This document shows positions 34,006 to 45,912 of a stretch of DNA of 64,000 bases, in pieces. Each line of letters opens with the position of its first letter. The stretch's first letter is position 1. Source of the DNA: Morinoia aosen (taxonomy: Eukaryota > Arthropoda > Malacostraca > Amphipoda > Talitridae); NCBI GenBank assembly GCA_030386875.1, contig CM059559.1, forward strand, positions 68,586,392 through 68,650,391, written 5' to 3'. A program made the translations under genes and the position numbers. The notes under the pieces were generated by a model. That model had not been told where the DNA came from. It searched no databases and saw nothing but the letters and a program-made list of their open reading frames with translations.

Positions 34006-35489
34006 TTATATATATATATTATTTTTCACATATCTATACATCAAGAAATAAACCACTAGAAAATATATTTTTTCTATATATACAGATATATCAACTCATG
34101 TATACAGAATTCCCATTCAATGCTCATTTATAACATACCCGTATATATATATCATTCATGAGATCTCTCTCAAATTTTTTGACTTCATAGAAATGATTGG
34201 CCTGCAGGAACATTTTGAATATCATTAAAGAAAATAACGAATGAAATTAAAGTTACAATGTAAGTTTTCAATGCCCCTTTCTAAGCTGGGTCACCTATGA
34301 ACCAGCACCGAAATTTTTTTTTGCAAAAGAAATGCATCATTCATAAAATGCATATGTAGGCACTTAAAATCGACTGAATGTGCTTGTTAATTGGCTTGAT
34401 GCTGAACAGCATCTTTTATAACAAATTCAAACACTGAAAAATAATATTTAAAATATTTCATTAGAGAACCAAATGGAAAATAATGGCAGAAAATAGCACA
34501 AAAGAATTTCCTTGCGTTACTAATACGGTTTTAGAGAAAAAACTAGAGCACAATTAGCTAGCGCAATTATCCACCAAAAAAGTATTTGCAATAAACCATA
34601 CCCTCAAATGATAGATGAGCATATGCACTTTCGAGTGCACTGTTGCGCAGGACTCAATGCACAGGATTACAAATCTTGAAAAACAAATTAAACAAGAGAA
34701 TAGTTGAAGACAGAAAGACGAGCTGACATGGACAGTAAGAAAATGAATAGAAAATGTCCATCATGAAACGGCAAAACAATAATAACAATATAAAATGACC
34801 CAAATGCACATCTCTCGGACCCTGTAGGAGTGCTAAGTCCCAAAAGTGCAAGAGTCATACAACGTTGTGCTATTTTTTGGCCATGATACATATTTACAGC
34901 AATCGATTTTTCATTATAAACTCACAGATTTAGTTTATCAACAGCGTTTTCCTCTATTCTTGTTGGCACTGATGCAAAGCACTGTGAAAAGCATATTGGT
35001 TTAATTTATTGTTCAATGTCAGCATTTGCACTTATTAATATCGTGAAAATAATTAACTTATTGTGACATCAATACACATTTGAAAAACAGTCTTTGTAGC
35101 CACTCTGTGAAAAACTTGCAAGTGAATCAAGTGAATGTGAACTGTTCTGTAAACTTGCTCAGTAATCTATCCAGAGTACTTTGATATGAATACCACTGTT
35201 CTAGTTTCAAAACAGTTGGACGAACAACACTTCACTTAACTATGTTTAAAAAATTGAATTCAGCTTGAGCTCGAGAAGTGACGAGAAAAATCTGAGGATG
35301 AGCATAACGGTTGATCGCCACAACATCCCAGAAAACAATCAATATAATATCAATAAACATGTTTTGGGCGTCTGATGCAATACTACGTCACAATTTGCCT
35401 AACGCAATGATTGTGAAGAACACAGTCCAGTCGAAACACCAAACGCGACCTTTGCAAAGGCAGTAACCGCCAGTCCGCTCACGATGACA
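34006..35489. other. No gene recognised
   Basis: AT-rich, with a TA-rich run at 34005-34155. No convincing ORF or repeat. Confidence 0.5.
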
Positions 35490-36092
35490 CGCTGTCATTA
35501 ACTGCATGGAGCTAGGATATATGGAGGGAGCATAGCGCGCTCCGATCGGGCTCAATTTGGCTGCAAAAGTTGAAACACTCGGGCACGCTCCATGCCCGAT
35601 TCTGAGCCAACCACAGACGTTGGCTGAAGTTGCTCCACCCACCTTCCCTACAACCCTTCCTCTCAATGGCTCTCACTTTCCAAAGCAAGATTAGTACCTC
35701 ACCACAAGTCAAAGGGTGAGGTGCGCGTGCAAGTCGCTCTCTAATTTGATATATTCAAGGGCCTGTAATCTTTACAGTTCTCAACTCTTAATGTATCTTT
35801 GCTAGTAATTTTTATATTATTAAGTGTCCTCGAGTGAGGAAACACAATTTATTATCTTTCGGAGTCTTAGAATCCCAAATTACTGATTACGATAAACTCA
35901 ACAGCTGGAGGAGCAATCAGCGAGCATGTGCGCACCCTAGCGTAGTTAGTAGGTAACTGACTTCCGTGCTGACGTCACACTCGCGAGACGGCTATTGGTT
36001 ACCACAGACAGAGCAGAAATCTCAAAAACTGGTTCTCTTCACAGACGGCTATGCTCCCTCCATTTATACTCCCTCCACGATTAACTGACAGA
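35490..36092. mobile_element. Possible inverted-repeat element, ~600 bp
   Basis: ATGGAGGGAGCATAGC at about 35520-35537 is exactly complementary to GCTATGCTCCCTCCAT at about 36047-36062. Outside it, CTGTCATTAAC and GTTAATCGTGG-type sequence extends the match imperfectly to ~45 bp. The interior is GC-richer than its surroundings and non-coding. No clear target duplication. Confidence 0.5.
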
Positions 36093-36184
36093 TCTAGTCA
36101 TGCCGCTTTCAAATGTTACGGCTGTTAATCAACTGAAAATTTTGCGCCTTCGAAGCATCCATGGCCAACTACAAATTTCACGTC

Positions 36185-36327
36185 CGAGCTTGACTGCGCT
36201 TGGTTTGGGGCGCGTAGAGGCAGTGTTAAGGCAGAGCAGGCCGACTAGCCTATAAATCGTGCATAATCGACCCTCACGTCCTTAACACACCGGCGATGCG
36301 TCCTAGATTTTCAATTGGGATCAAAGA
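36185..36327 (-). repeat. SINE-like family R2, partial copy
   Basis: Reverse orientation: ATTGAAAATCTAGGACGCA, TCGCCGGTGTG and TTAAGGACGTGAG blocks at 36327-36270, fading leftward. Confidence 0.5.
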
Positions 36328-36330
36328 AGT

Positions 36331-37024
36331 CGCTATGTTCTGGGTACTTGCACCGTTAAGGCTAAACTCACGAGCAGTGAAGAATGACCCCCAGCAAAGT
36401 CTCGTAAACGTTCAATATAGCTTGTTGTCAGCAATTATTTGCGTGATGCAGTTTAAGCTTTTTTATATAAAACATTACTGCCCCTAACCATTCACAGTTT
36501 CGTTCTCATTGATCTCAGAGTTTTCATAAACATATTGCAAGTCTCAATCGACGCTGTTTTCTTGATGGCTGTGCTCCATGTACTTGGTAAGAACGAGATG
36601 CGCTCAGTGTACGAGCGTGTGTATACAAAAGTTTTGTTTAAACATTTATAGAAAATACAAAAATTAGATGCAGAATGTCAAGAATAAAAATGAAAAACTC
36701 GAGATGCGAAAAAACCCATCCATTGATTGTACCCAGGATTAATTTCTGAATGAAAATATGAACTGGCTGACCCCTCCTTACTCTGTATTTTTACCATTGT
36801 TAACCTTGACGTGTTTTTGAAAATATGATGAAACGTTGAGAAGTGCATTAAGATTTCTGAAGCTACTGTTAAAGAATTACCCAAGATATATGTACATGAA
36901 GAAAATCTCAGTATGCAGAATAAGCAATTTACTTTACACGAACTCACAACTCTCTGAAGCTGAGCATGAAACGTGTTGCTAAAGTTTGAAATATTAGCAC
37001 AACGTCCCAGTCCGAATTTTATCA
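36331..37024. other. No gene recognised
   Basis: Includes the 122-codon minus-strand frame 36678-37046, which shows no known motif. Confidence 0.45.
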
Positions 37025-37210
37025 TCGGCGTAACGGTAATTATCATAGGTTTTCATCGTTTATTGAAGTATTCCCGACGGTATATATATTACCGGTAATC
37101 AACGGTAATTTTAGATGCCAAAAATGCCCGCCGACGATGATGACCGTTATTTACCGTCGATTTCTGACTGTCATTCCTACCGTAGAAATACGCCGGTAAA
37201 ACTACGGTTG
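37025..37210. repeat. CGGTAAT-rich repeat, copy 1
   Basis: Dense in CGGTAAT, ACCGTTA and ACCGGTAAT words in both orientations. A similar segment occurs at 54310-54600. Probably the remains of one dispersed element with internal short inverted repeats. Confidence 0.5.
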
Positions 37211-37612
37211 TTTTTCAGACTATACTTCATAATATGAAATTAAGGGCAATGATAGATAGCCCATGTCTAAGTTTAATTATGGACAAGTCAGATAAAGTTA
37301 TGCTATATACTACTCATGGTCAATGAAATTACATGAATTAGTTTACGTAAGCTTCACATGATTTAATTTGTGCTTTGGTTCTTTTACTGTGAAAGTGGAA
37401 ACTTTAATTCGAAGCTTAGATATTTGAATTAGATTTTAACATATAATTTTTCGATATTTGTACATTTTAATTTTAAACATTGTAATATGAAGTTCAAATT
37501 CATTAACTAAGGCTTCAAATGTTGCGAATTTAATTTCAAATGCTTTAATTTCAACTCTTTATACTTTATATTACAAGTGAAACTGTGAAGTTAAAAAATG
37601 CAGGACTATAAT
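37211..37612. other. AT-rich spacer
   Basis: Rich in TTTAATTTCAAA-like words, some repeating loosely. No gene seen. Confidence 0.45.
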
Positions 37613-38123
37613 ACCAGCAGCACGCAGCCGAGACGGTACAAAAATGGTTTTGTGGAAACTACAGAAATTTCTTAAGTGCGCAGTCAAAAGACTTAAGTTT
37701 ATCACTCGTAACTTTTGAAAGAATGCACCTATTGACTTCAAATTACTCTCAAACGTAAGAGCAAAGCATTTTATATTAGCCCATTATAAACAAAACCCAA
37801 AAAGTTTCCTAAAAATTACAAAAATTCTTCGATAAATCTGTATGAATCGCACGCCGTCAAAAGACTAAAGCTTACCACCAGTAACTTTTGAAAGAATGCA
37901 CCTATTGACTTCAAATTACTCTCAAACGAAAGACCGAAGCATTTTCTATTAGCTCATCATTCAATCATTGTATCTATTTTTATTGAAGCCAATAGGTGCA
38001 TTCCTTCAAAGGTTACGAGTATTAAACTTATGTCTTTTGACTGCGATGCGGACAGGTCTCTCAAGAAATTTCTGTAGTTTCCACAAAACCGTTTCTGTAC
38101 CGACTCGGCTGAGGCCTGCTGGT
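37613..38123. mobile_element. Inverted-repeat element with 9-bp target duplication (Mutator-like?)
   Basis: Exact GACTATAAT duplications at 37604-37612 and 38124-38132 flank 511 bp. The terminal inverted repeat starts ACCAGCAG, then CAGCCGAG and GGTTTTGTGGAAACTACAG, and extends ~60 bp. The block AGTAACTTTTGAAAGAATGC is present twice in direct and once in inverted orientation. Nine-bp duplications and long inverted ends are typical of Mutator-like MITEs. A diverged relative lies at 18590-18900. Confidence 0.75.
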
Positions 38124-38132
38124 GACTATAAT

Positions 38133-39039
38133 TGTATATATGTAAACATAAAATATGAACATTCCTACTAAATATCTCATTCATGCACTATTATATTTGA
38201 ATCTAATAAACTAAATGTATTTCAGGCACTACTCATTTTGTAACTCAGGCTATGAAATGTTTCTCGTTTTAAAAGACTTACAATACGAGAGTAAAATTGT
38301 TTATCACGTTCGTATTTGTAACAATCATGAACGTAATTGATCTATTTTCTGGCAAAATAATTTTATGAGAAGTGATTAAAAACAAACATATAAAAAACAC
38401 AATCCTACCTTCATAAATTCACTGGTTTTATTAATGAAATATTTATTAATTAGGTAATCAACATAGAAAAATTATTGGAACCTTCGTGACTTTCAACTTG
38501 CAATTGAGAAGTGGGTATCACATTGCTCGTTGTTGTTCATTGCGGTGGTCAAAGTTTGAGCGTTCGTACAGTTTACTGTTAGGATTGCTGCAAAGTATTT
38601 AAGTCTAAACATTGAATTTTTCTCATAGCTAATAATGTGTGGACCAAGATCTAATTTCCTTAATGTTGGTGTTGCAAATTATTTTGCATAAAATAGTCAT
38701 AAATGATGAAGTTGGTAAGATCTTGTCTCAACATTTGTGGTGATATTACAAATTCTATTCTGAGTCACCTCAGCTATGTTTTCAGAGGTGAGGTATGGTG
38801 TATTTCTGAATAAAACTATAAATGGACACCAGTAATATATTTAGAGGAAAATTGAATTTAATATTTTCTCACACCCACTTCTTTGTACTGTTAGTTACTT
38901 TCTGATGAGCTTTGCTAGTTAACATCCCACTACCTATTTACAATGTCTCTGCAGAAGTTCAAATTATGTTCTTGATTGCTTGTGCAATAGAAGCATTAGA
39001 TGAATGTCATCATCATAATTAATTTAGAAGATTATGCTC
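38133..39039. other. No gene recognised
   Basis: AT-rich. The last part may belong to the left arm of the fold-back element that hosts the hAT-like insertion. Confidence 0.4.
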
Positions 39040-39182
39040 AATCTAATGATGAATTTGAATTAGTTTGTCATAATTTTCAACTTAACAAAATCATTTCAGT
39101 TCATCATGTGTTTAAGTACCTAGTAATAAAATCACTCATATCTTCTTATCAAAACCAGGGTTGCGGAGTCGGTGGAATAAAT

Positions 39183-39420
39183 TTGCGACTCCGACTCCGA
39201 CTCCGACTCCACCTTTCCAGAATTTGGCGACTCCGACTCCGACTCCGACTCCACCTTTTCAGAATTTGGCGACTCCGACTCCGACTCCGACTCCACCTTT
39301 TCAGAATTTGTCGACTCCGACTCCGACTCCGACTCCACCTTTTCAGAATTTGGCGACTCCGACTCCGACTCCATTTCTCCAGAATTTGGCGACTCCAACA
39401 CCGACTCCGCCTATTCACAA
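39183..39420. repeat. Subterminal array of ~36-bp units with GACTCC triplets, left end
   Basis: About six units, most being three GACTCC hexamers followed by an 18-bp spacer (ACCTTTTCAGAATTTGGC), the last ones eroded. The array gives spurious Leu/Arg, Thr/Pro and Ser/Glu repeat frames. Confidence 0.95.
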
Positions 39421-40135
39421 TTTTGTGGCTCCAACTTCACCTATTCATAATTTATAAGATGAATATTTTATTTCTTAACTAGTGTACACACACCGTCAAA
39501 AATGACGAGATTCAATACCTTTCTTCAACAAATTTTCGTTTGAGTGGAGTTTCCATGCTTTCAGCTTTTTCCAAAGGTAACTTAATTTTCTTATAAGAGT
39601 AAGTAATAAACACTCAGAACACAGCATTTTTGAGCCGCAAGAGAAGTAGTTATAGCCATTCGTGTCATATCCAAGATACAGAAATTCAGCATTACTGAAA
39701 GCAACTGCTAACTTGTGTATGTATATTTTAATATGCAATACAGTACATTGCAATACAGTATATTGTAATATACAATACAGCATATTGTAATATGCAATAC
39801 CCCGCCGAACTCGGTATTCACGATACAAACTTGAGTATATAAGGCTATGGATCGCTCTAATTGTGATGAAAGTGACTTATTATAGAGCTATTGCACAACG
39901 AAAATGAGCATTAATTGACCGTGAACTGGAACCAAGACCACCAGTGCAAATTTTTTCCTGTCAATTATTCTTAACAGCGTGACACAAAACGTATAAATAA
40001 ACACACGACAGTCATTCTTAGTAGTAAACGGTTGCAGGTGTTTAAACCTGTGCATATATTCATTATATTCTTTATTATCGAACGACTTTTAAATTGACTA
40101 CAGATTGTAAATAATCAAGATACTAGTGTACATGA

Positions 40136-40305
40136 TTGGTCAAAAATTACGGGATCCAATGGTATCGTTTTAAAAAAATCTCAAGATAAAATGGCAAACA
40201 AATATATCCATTGTAAAAGTACCCGCGATTAAAATACAGTATTCTCATACTTGTGACTGGTAAAACTCGTATCACAGATACGGTCATTAAGCATATTTAA
40301 AAACG
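40136..40305 (-). repeat. Dispersed repeat R3, copy in hAT-like element
   Basis: Reverse-orientation match: ACCCGCGATTAAAATA, CTCGTATCACAGATACGGTC and ATTAAGCAT are complementary to the R3 core. Confidence 0.55.
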
Positions 40306-40557
40306 TCACAAACGCACACAACAACCAAGAAAATTCTATAACATAATACCTATCTGAATTGTAATTTAAATTATTGTTCGCAAGAGGTTTTTAGAAAATT
40401 TGCCATACCTTTTAAGCATTTAAATGCCTTTGAAATTTAAATGCGATGAGCCGCATTTTCTTGACAGTTGATTCGATTTTCACGCAATGGTTTTTACTTA
40501 TAAACATAAGTGAGCAGATGCCTGGTTTTTCATATTTCGATGGTATTTATGATACTG

Positions 40558-41570
40558 AGTTTGGAGACTGGTTACAGAGTTTGGTAGAGTGTGCGAAAGG
40601 CGGAAATTGAGGGTAAATGTGAATAAAAGTAAGGTGATGAGATGTTCAAGAGGTGGAGCGTTTGGAACTTTGGATGTGAGGTTGAATGTGGAAGTTTTAG
40701 AGGAGGTAGAGCATTTTAGGTACCTCAGGTCGGATGTGACTGTTAAGGATAGTATGGAAGTAGAAGTGAAGCATCGAGTGAGTGAAGGTTGTAAGACATT
40801 GGGTGCAATGAGGAAAGTTTTTGAATGCAGGAGTTTGAGTATGAATGTTAAGAGGGGACTGTATGAAAGTTTGATTGTGCCAGTTTTGTTGTATGGAGCA
40901 GAGTCCTGGGGGTTGAGAGCAGCTGAGAGGAGGAAGTTGGATGTGTTTGAGATGAATTTTTTGAGGAGCATGTATGGAGTAACTAGAAGAGATAGGATCA
41001 GGAATGAGTTGGTTAGGGGGCAGACGGGTGTTATCAAAAAGTTGAGCAGGCGAGGGGATGAAAGAGTGCTTGGATGGTTTGGGCATGTTGAAAGAATGAA
41101 TGTTGAGCGGCTGGTGAAAAAGATATATATATATGTCGGAAGTGAGTGGTCTTCGAGCGCGAGGTAGACCACGGATGAGTTGGATGGATGGGGTGAGACG
41201 TGCTTTGTATGAGAGGGGTCTGACTGTGGACGTGGCGGGAGGGATGGCTGCGGACAGAAGTGAGTGGGGGCAGTGTATAAGGAGGTAATTTTATTTTTGA
41301 CGCGTTACTGGAAGCTTCCCGCGTGTGATGGGGTTGACCTGTCATGTGCGGAGGGAGGGGCTGCACTCAATGAAGCGGTCGGGGTAAACCAGCTGTGGCT
41401 GTCGGGCCTGACTGTGGGAGGTGGTTGTGCTGGGCTGCTGCTGATCCTGGCAGTTCAGGTGCGGCCAGTGCTGCCTCTCTCGCCTCCTAGTGACTAAGTG
41501 TGGGGATTGTGGCCTGCTGTCGGCTACCCGCCCATAGGGAGGATAAGCCCGGTATATGTATGTATGTATG
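40558..41570 (+). mobile_element. 5'-truncated non-LTR retrotransposon with 14-bp target duplication
   Basis: TATTTATGATACTG is present identically at 40544-40557 and 41571-41584. Between them lie the C-terminal end of a reverse-transcriptase ORF, a ~270-bp 3' UTR and a terminal (TATG)n run at about 41555-41570. 5' truncation, a 3' simple repeat and the duplication together show target-primed reverse transcription. The short tetranucleotide tail is common in RTE-like clades, but the clade is not settled. Confidence 0.9.
40589..41287 (+). pseudogene. LINE reverse transcriptase C-terminal region
   Basis: The 40589-41167 frame encodes the thumb and post-RT region seen in RTE/Jockey-type LINEs: LRVNVNKSKVM, a VEHFRYLRSD strand, then ESLIVPVLLYGAESW and LGWFGHVERM. 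A TA dinucleotide run at 41122-41134 shifts the frame. The true C-terminus continues in another frame as RARGRPRMSWMDGVRRALYE and ends SEWGQCIRR at the TAA near 41287. The catalytic RT motifs and endonuclease are absent because of 5' truncation. Confidence 0.85.
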
Positions 41571-41674
41571 TATTTATGATACTGTCCAAGCAAGCAGATT
41601 CCCATTGTAATGAGATGGGGGAAATTACGCACGAGAACATATACTTATCATTGACGGACACCTGGTTTTTTATT

Positions 41675-42454
41675 ATATCGGGTGTCCTGTAAAAATGTCC
41701 CCGATTTTTGATTAATTATATCTCAGCTTTAAATTAACATATTTGAATTGCCTTTGTTCACAATGTAGTAAATTTTGTTTCCTTTTCGAATAATTTATGT
41801 TATTGAAAATCGGTTGAATAACCACTTTATAATGTCCAATTTACTGAAAGGAGTAGAAAAATTAATTGTTCAAATGAAAAGTTTTTAAAACAATATTGAT
41901 ATTCTTCCTTACTTTGTAGTTTCCATAAAACTGAACACACAAAAATTTTAGGGAGTAACAAATCATTACCTTATATAACGTTTAAACAAATAAAGTAATT
42001 TTAGTATCCAACGACATACCCTCCATTTCTCTCAAGGCAAGTATTACTTCTAGCCACCATTGAGCGAAGAGTTTTACCCATTATTCCACCGTTTTCTATC
42101 GGTCCTTGAAACACTATTATTGAGAACACTTGAAACTTGAAACCTCTCAGAGGGTTTAAATACTTAGTTGTATGTACGATACATCGTTATGAAATTATTC
42201 TCAACAGTAGGTATTGAGGAATGAAGAAGAACACCAGTGTTGTTTTTAAAACTTTCCCTTTGAACAATTTTTCTACCCCTTTCAGTGAATCGATCATCTT
42301 GAAGTTTATTCAACTGATTTTAAAAAACATATATTATTTCAAAAGGAAACAAAATTGAATAAATTGTAAATAAAAGACAATTAAAATATGTTAATTTAAG
42401 CGGATATATTATCAATTAAAAAGTCCGGGACATTTTTGTGGGACACGCAGTATA
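41675..42454. mobile_element. Palindromic mariner-like MITE, copy 2
   Basis: Ends GGGTGTCCTGTAAAAATGTC and, in complement on the right, TGCGTGTCCCACAAAAATGTC-like, beside TA. Both continue into TTTAAATTAACATAT. Arms of some 270 bp are complementary, including TTTTAAAACAATATTGAT-type blocks near 41890 and 42240. Same family as 32739-33694. Inserted within the hAT-like element. Confidence 0.75.
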
Positions 42455-43479
42455 GTATTGATTGTTCTTATACAATAAATGGTCAAGTGTCTCCTTTGAA
42501 CAAATTAATAAATAGGTTTAGCTATTTCGTGAGCGTAATCTCTCCTATGTTAGTACAATGAAGTTTTAGGATTTAAAACTTAAGAGCAATTGGTCGAACA
42601 TTTATTTCAAATACAGAAGAACTTCAAGGGAACAACAGCAAGTCGTTTCCCGAGATGCGCAAAAAGAGAAACTGTACCCAAGTTAGGCGGATCTTGAGGA
42701 TTCCAACAGTACGCACAGGAGCGTCCTCTGTGAAATTTTTATTATTGAATTCCTTTAAAATAGAGACCGAAAATCTTCTTTAACGTAAGGTTAGTTTTTA
42801 AAACGATACTCGCTAAAAATAGAAGACACCCAATGGACGCAGCCGGTCATCAGCACGGTACTCCGGTAGGAAATTTTAGAGGCGTTCTGAGTAGAGAGAT
42901 ACCGAGTTTTAAGATGTCCGGTCGCCGACTAGGTGAATATCGTATCTTATTGTAAGATTACATATAGCACTAAGATTTTAACAATTAATTGACAATTAAT
43001 TACCTTGAAGAGTAAGTGCCTATTCAAGAGGCTGCAAAAGCCGGGTCGAGGAGTTCAAGTCGCAGAAAGAGACTGCTTTTTACGCAATAGAAATAAGTTA
43101 GAGGTACCAGACCCACTTTTATTAAAAGGACGACATGCTGCCCAAGCAGAGCAAGCTCAAAGATAATTTAATGAGTGAACGCCAAAGCGTCACAAGTAAT
43201 GTTAATTAAAGCTATTTAAGGTTAATGCAGTCTGCTAGAAGCGCAAACATGCTTATTTATAGAAAGTTAAATTTAAACACAAAAACCGGAAAAAAAGAAG
43301 CTGCAAAACAAAAAACAACGAACAAAATGATCTAATTTCATCAGTTTCAAATTCTTGTCTGTGAACTAAGAGAGGCCAACTGAAGAAAACTTTTTCTTCC
43401 ACAAAGCCGCCATCAGAAATACGGAAAATATACAACAGGAAATTTCATTGAACAAACAAAATTGGCTGTTCGTCTTTGT
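42455..43479. other. Interior of hAT-like element, no gene recognised
   Basis: No transposase motif found in any frame by eye. This may be original hAT-like sequence or an old unrecognised insertion. Confidence 0.4.
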
Positions 43480-43676
43480 TGGTTGATCTGTCTCCCTTTC
43501 ACGCTCTTAGAGATACTTAACTACTGTACCTGTGATGCGAGTTTCACCAGTGCACAAGTATTAGAATATTTTAATCGCGGGTGCTATTAGGATGAAAATA
43601 TTTCTTTATGGTCCACATCTGGAAGATTTCTATACAGACAATATCGAATCCCGTCATTTGACGAGTCGTGTACACA
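43480..43676 (+). repeat. Dispersed repeat R3, copy in hAT-like element
   Basis: CTGTCTCCCTTTCACGCTCT, TGTGATGCGAGTTTCACCAG, ATCGCGGGTGCTATTAGGATG blocks (listed separately) and a GTGTACAC end. A mariner end follows ~12 bp later. Confidence 0.6.
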
Positions 43677-43686
43677 ATTATGTAGA

Positions 43687-44318
43687 CTGAGTGTTTCAGA
43701 ACACGAGGTACAAAATTGCACATCAAGTAGAAAATGGCCAAATAAACACTTTTTGTCCTATGAAATTTTCACCCAAAAAAATCGGGGTTGGGAGGCATTA
43801 GGTGTTTATTGTTTTTAAGGTTTAAATTTAATGGCACAATTACTCGCGGTATTGATTCTGAATTTACTTTACAAAAACTGTTCAAAATGTGTTCCACCTA
43901 CATCTATGCACTTTTCGAATGTTAGCCTTAACGGCTGCCGAATATTAGGAAACACGTCTGGCATTAAGGTATCTCACCTGCAGCCACTGCAATTCTGGCC
44001 ACAAGATCTTCCTCAGACCCAATGGGTGTAGCATAAACAAGGCTCTTCACGTGTCCCCAAAAATTGAAATAGAGTGGAGTCATGTCAGGAGATATAGGAG
44101 GTCATGCAACTAGCACATTTCGCCCGATCAACGTAAATTCAAAATAAATAGTGCGAGTAGTTTATTCATTAAATTTCACCCTTTAAAACAATAAACTGCT
44201 AATGTCTCAATGTCTCTTTCTTCGGAAAATTTTATAGAAGAAAAAGTTTTCATTTGTACATTTTCTACTTGGTGTGCAATTTTTTGCCTCTCATTCTGAA
44301 TCTGAAACACCCTGTATA
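43687..44318 (-). mobile_element. Mariner-type element, degenerate
   Basis: The right end reads inward TACAGGGTGTTTCAGATTC and the left end ACTGAGTGTTTCAGAACAC. Both continue with AAATTGCACA and AAGTAGAAAATG, giving ~100-bp inverted repeats. A transposase C-terminal fragment lies inside on the minus strand. Confidence 0.75.
43860..44110 (-). pseudogene. Mariner-type transposase C-terminal fragment
   Basis: The minus-strand translation includes SPDMTPLYFNFWGHVKSLVY, holding the last catalytic Asp of the DDE/D domain, and then EEDLVARIAVAAGEI. The following helix is broken by stops. It belongs to the same group as the remnant at 8690-9540. The N-terminal two thirds are missing. Confidence 0.75.
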
Positions 44319-45912
44319 TTACTGACAAGTGTTTTCTGAGTAGGTAATGTAGGCATTGTCTACACTGAGAAGCATAGATATGCATCAACAGTTTTTTATT
44401 TCTAAGTATGCACTAATTCAGTGAAATTATAGTAGTTAATTCAATGACTATGCCTCAAATCCCCAAAATAATGATATACGTGTAGATAAGGTAGGTAAGA
44501 TTTGCACACTGCCTTTTCTTCTTTGTATCTACACTATGCAGGGTAACAATGCAGAAAAAGTGTCATATTATTGCTCAACACTATGTTACATTTCGGCTAT
44601 AATAAGCAAAAGTTGTTCTGCTTTCATTGCAGGGGCCTGACGTTTTCGGAAAGTTTTTTTTACGAATAAAAGTCACTTCTAGCTTCTTTGCGTGTATTAT
44701 GATACTATCTCTTATTTTCGTCTAACTTTTTACTTTGCATTGGACACTTTGTTATTTTAATAAACGCCCAGGTTCTTCTCATTTCGTGTTTTTTGGAGCA
44801 ATTTGAAACGTTTCCAGCAAGAGAATTTGTACTATCGCATAAACGCAAAAACCATTGCAGCTGAGATAGTGCATTGTTTTCAGTTACAATGTGTGTGTGA
44901 CTGTAAGTGAAGTTTTTGCTGGTGTGTGTAATTATTTTCATTGCAGCTCGTTTACATCGTATTTTTATTTTTTTCAAGTGTCTCAATGCCGATATAGATA
45001 ACCTTACAACATTTCCAAATCTTCCCTAACAAGAAGTAATTAATTACATAATGCTACAAAACAAATACTATTTCAGTTTTTTAAAATGTATCAACATAAT
45101 TATAAAATTCTGCATTTCAGCGTATACTAGCTTAGAAACTGGGGAGTGATACGAAGATAAAAATTAAACATGATGATGATATAGTGAAAAACAATATAAC
45201 TCTGAAAGAACCAAATTACATTCAAGGAATAACTTGAGAAATGAGAAGAAATTTTTATTATTAATACATGTTAACTTGACTTAAAAACACGGAAGCCATA
45301 TCAATTTTGATAACATGACTTGAAAACTAGAAGTCTTTGTGCACTAGACCATAGCTTCAGGTTTCGGCAAAGACTACTCATTGGCAATGAATCATAACCA
45401 AAAGACTAAAAATGTTTATGATCATTATCAATCAATGCATCATTTTGAGCATGCAGAGTTACCACTCTTTATGTGAGTACAATGTATTGCATCAGCTGAA
45501 ATGTTCTACAAGTAACTTGCAACACATGTAATACTATTTTCCAGTTCCTATGTATTAATTGAAGGAAAAATGAACAAAACAGAAATATACAGAATGAATT
45601 TGCGATGCTTTAAATTACTAATTCCTGCTTTTAACTACAAAATATACATTAATGCTGGGTACAAAAATTATATTTCGCACTCGTAGGTTTCACATATATA
45701 TCTGTGCAAACCCTCAACGACTAGATAAGATGACGGTATTAGGTGATAGGAATAAATACGCTGTTTCAAACTTAGAACAAAACAATCAACGAAAACATTA
45801 CGTATTTTTTAGATTTTTCAGCAGAGCATTCTAACTCTGTTTTGGTTTACTTCTAGTTTTAAAGAATTATAAATAATTTTTAGCAAAAATTAGAATCGAA
45901 GACACCAAAAAA
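44319..45912. other. Interior of hAT-like element, no gene recognised
   Basis: The 93-codon minus-strand frame 44705-44986 is basic but unrecognised and lacks hAT dimerisation motifs. Confidence 0.4.

Noticed and set aside
39000-39482. Long repeat-encoded frames (Leu/Arg, Ser/Glu and Thr/Pro repeats) on both strands
   Set aside because: They are the GACTCC array read in different frames; being a multiple of three it lacks stops everywhere.
40498-41172. 224-codon minus-strand ORF
   Set aside because: Antisense shadow of the LINE RT frame, which has recognisable motifs on the plus strand.
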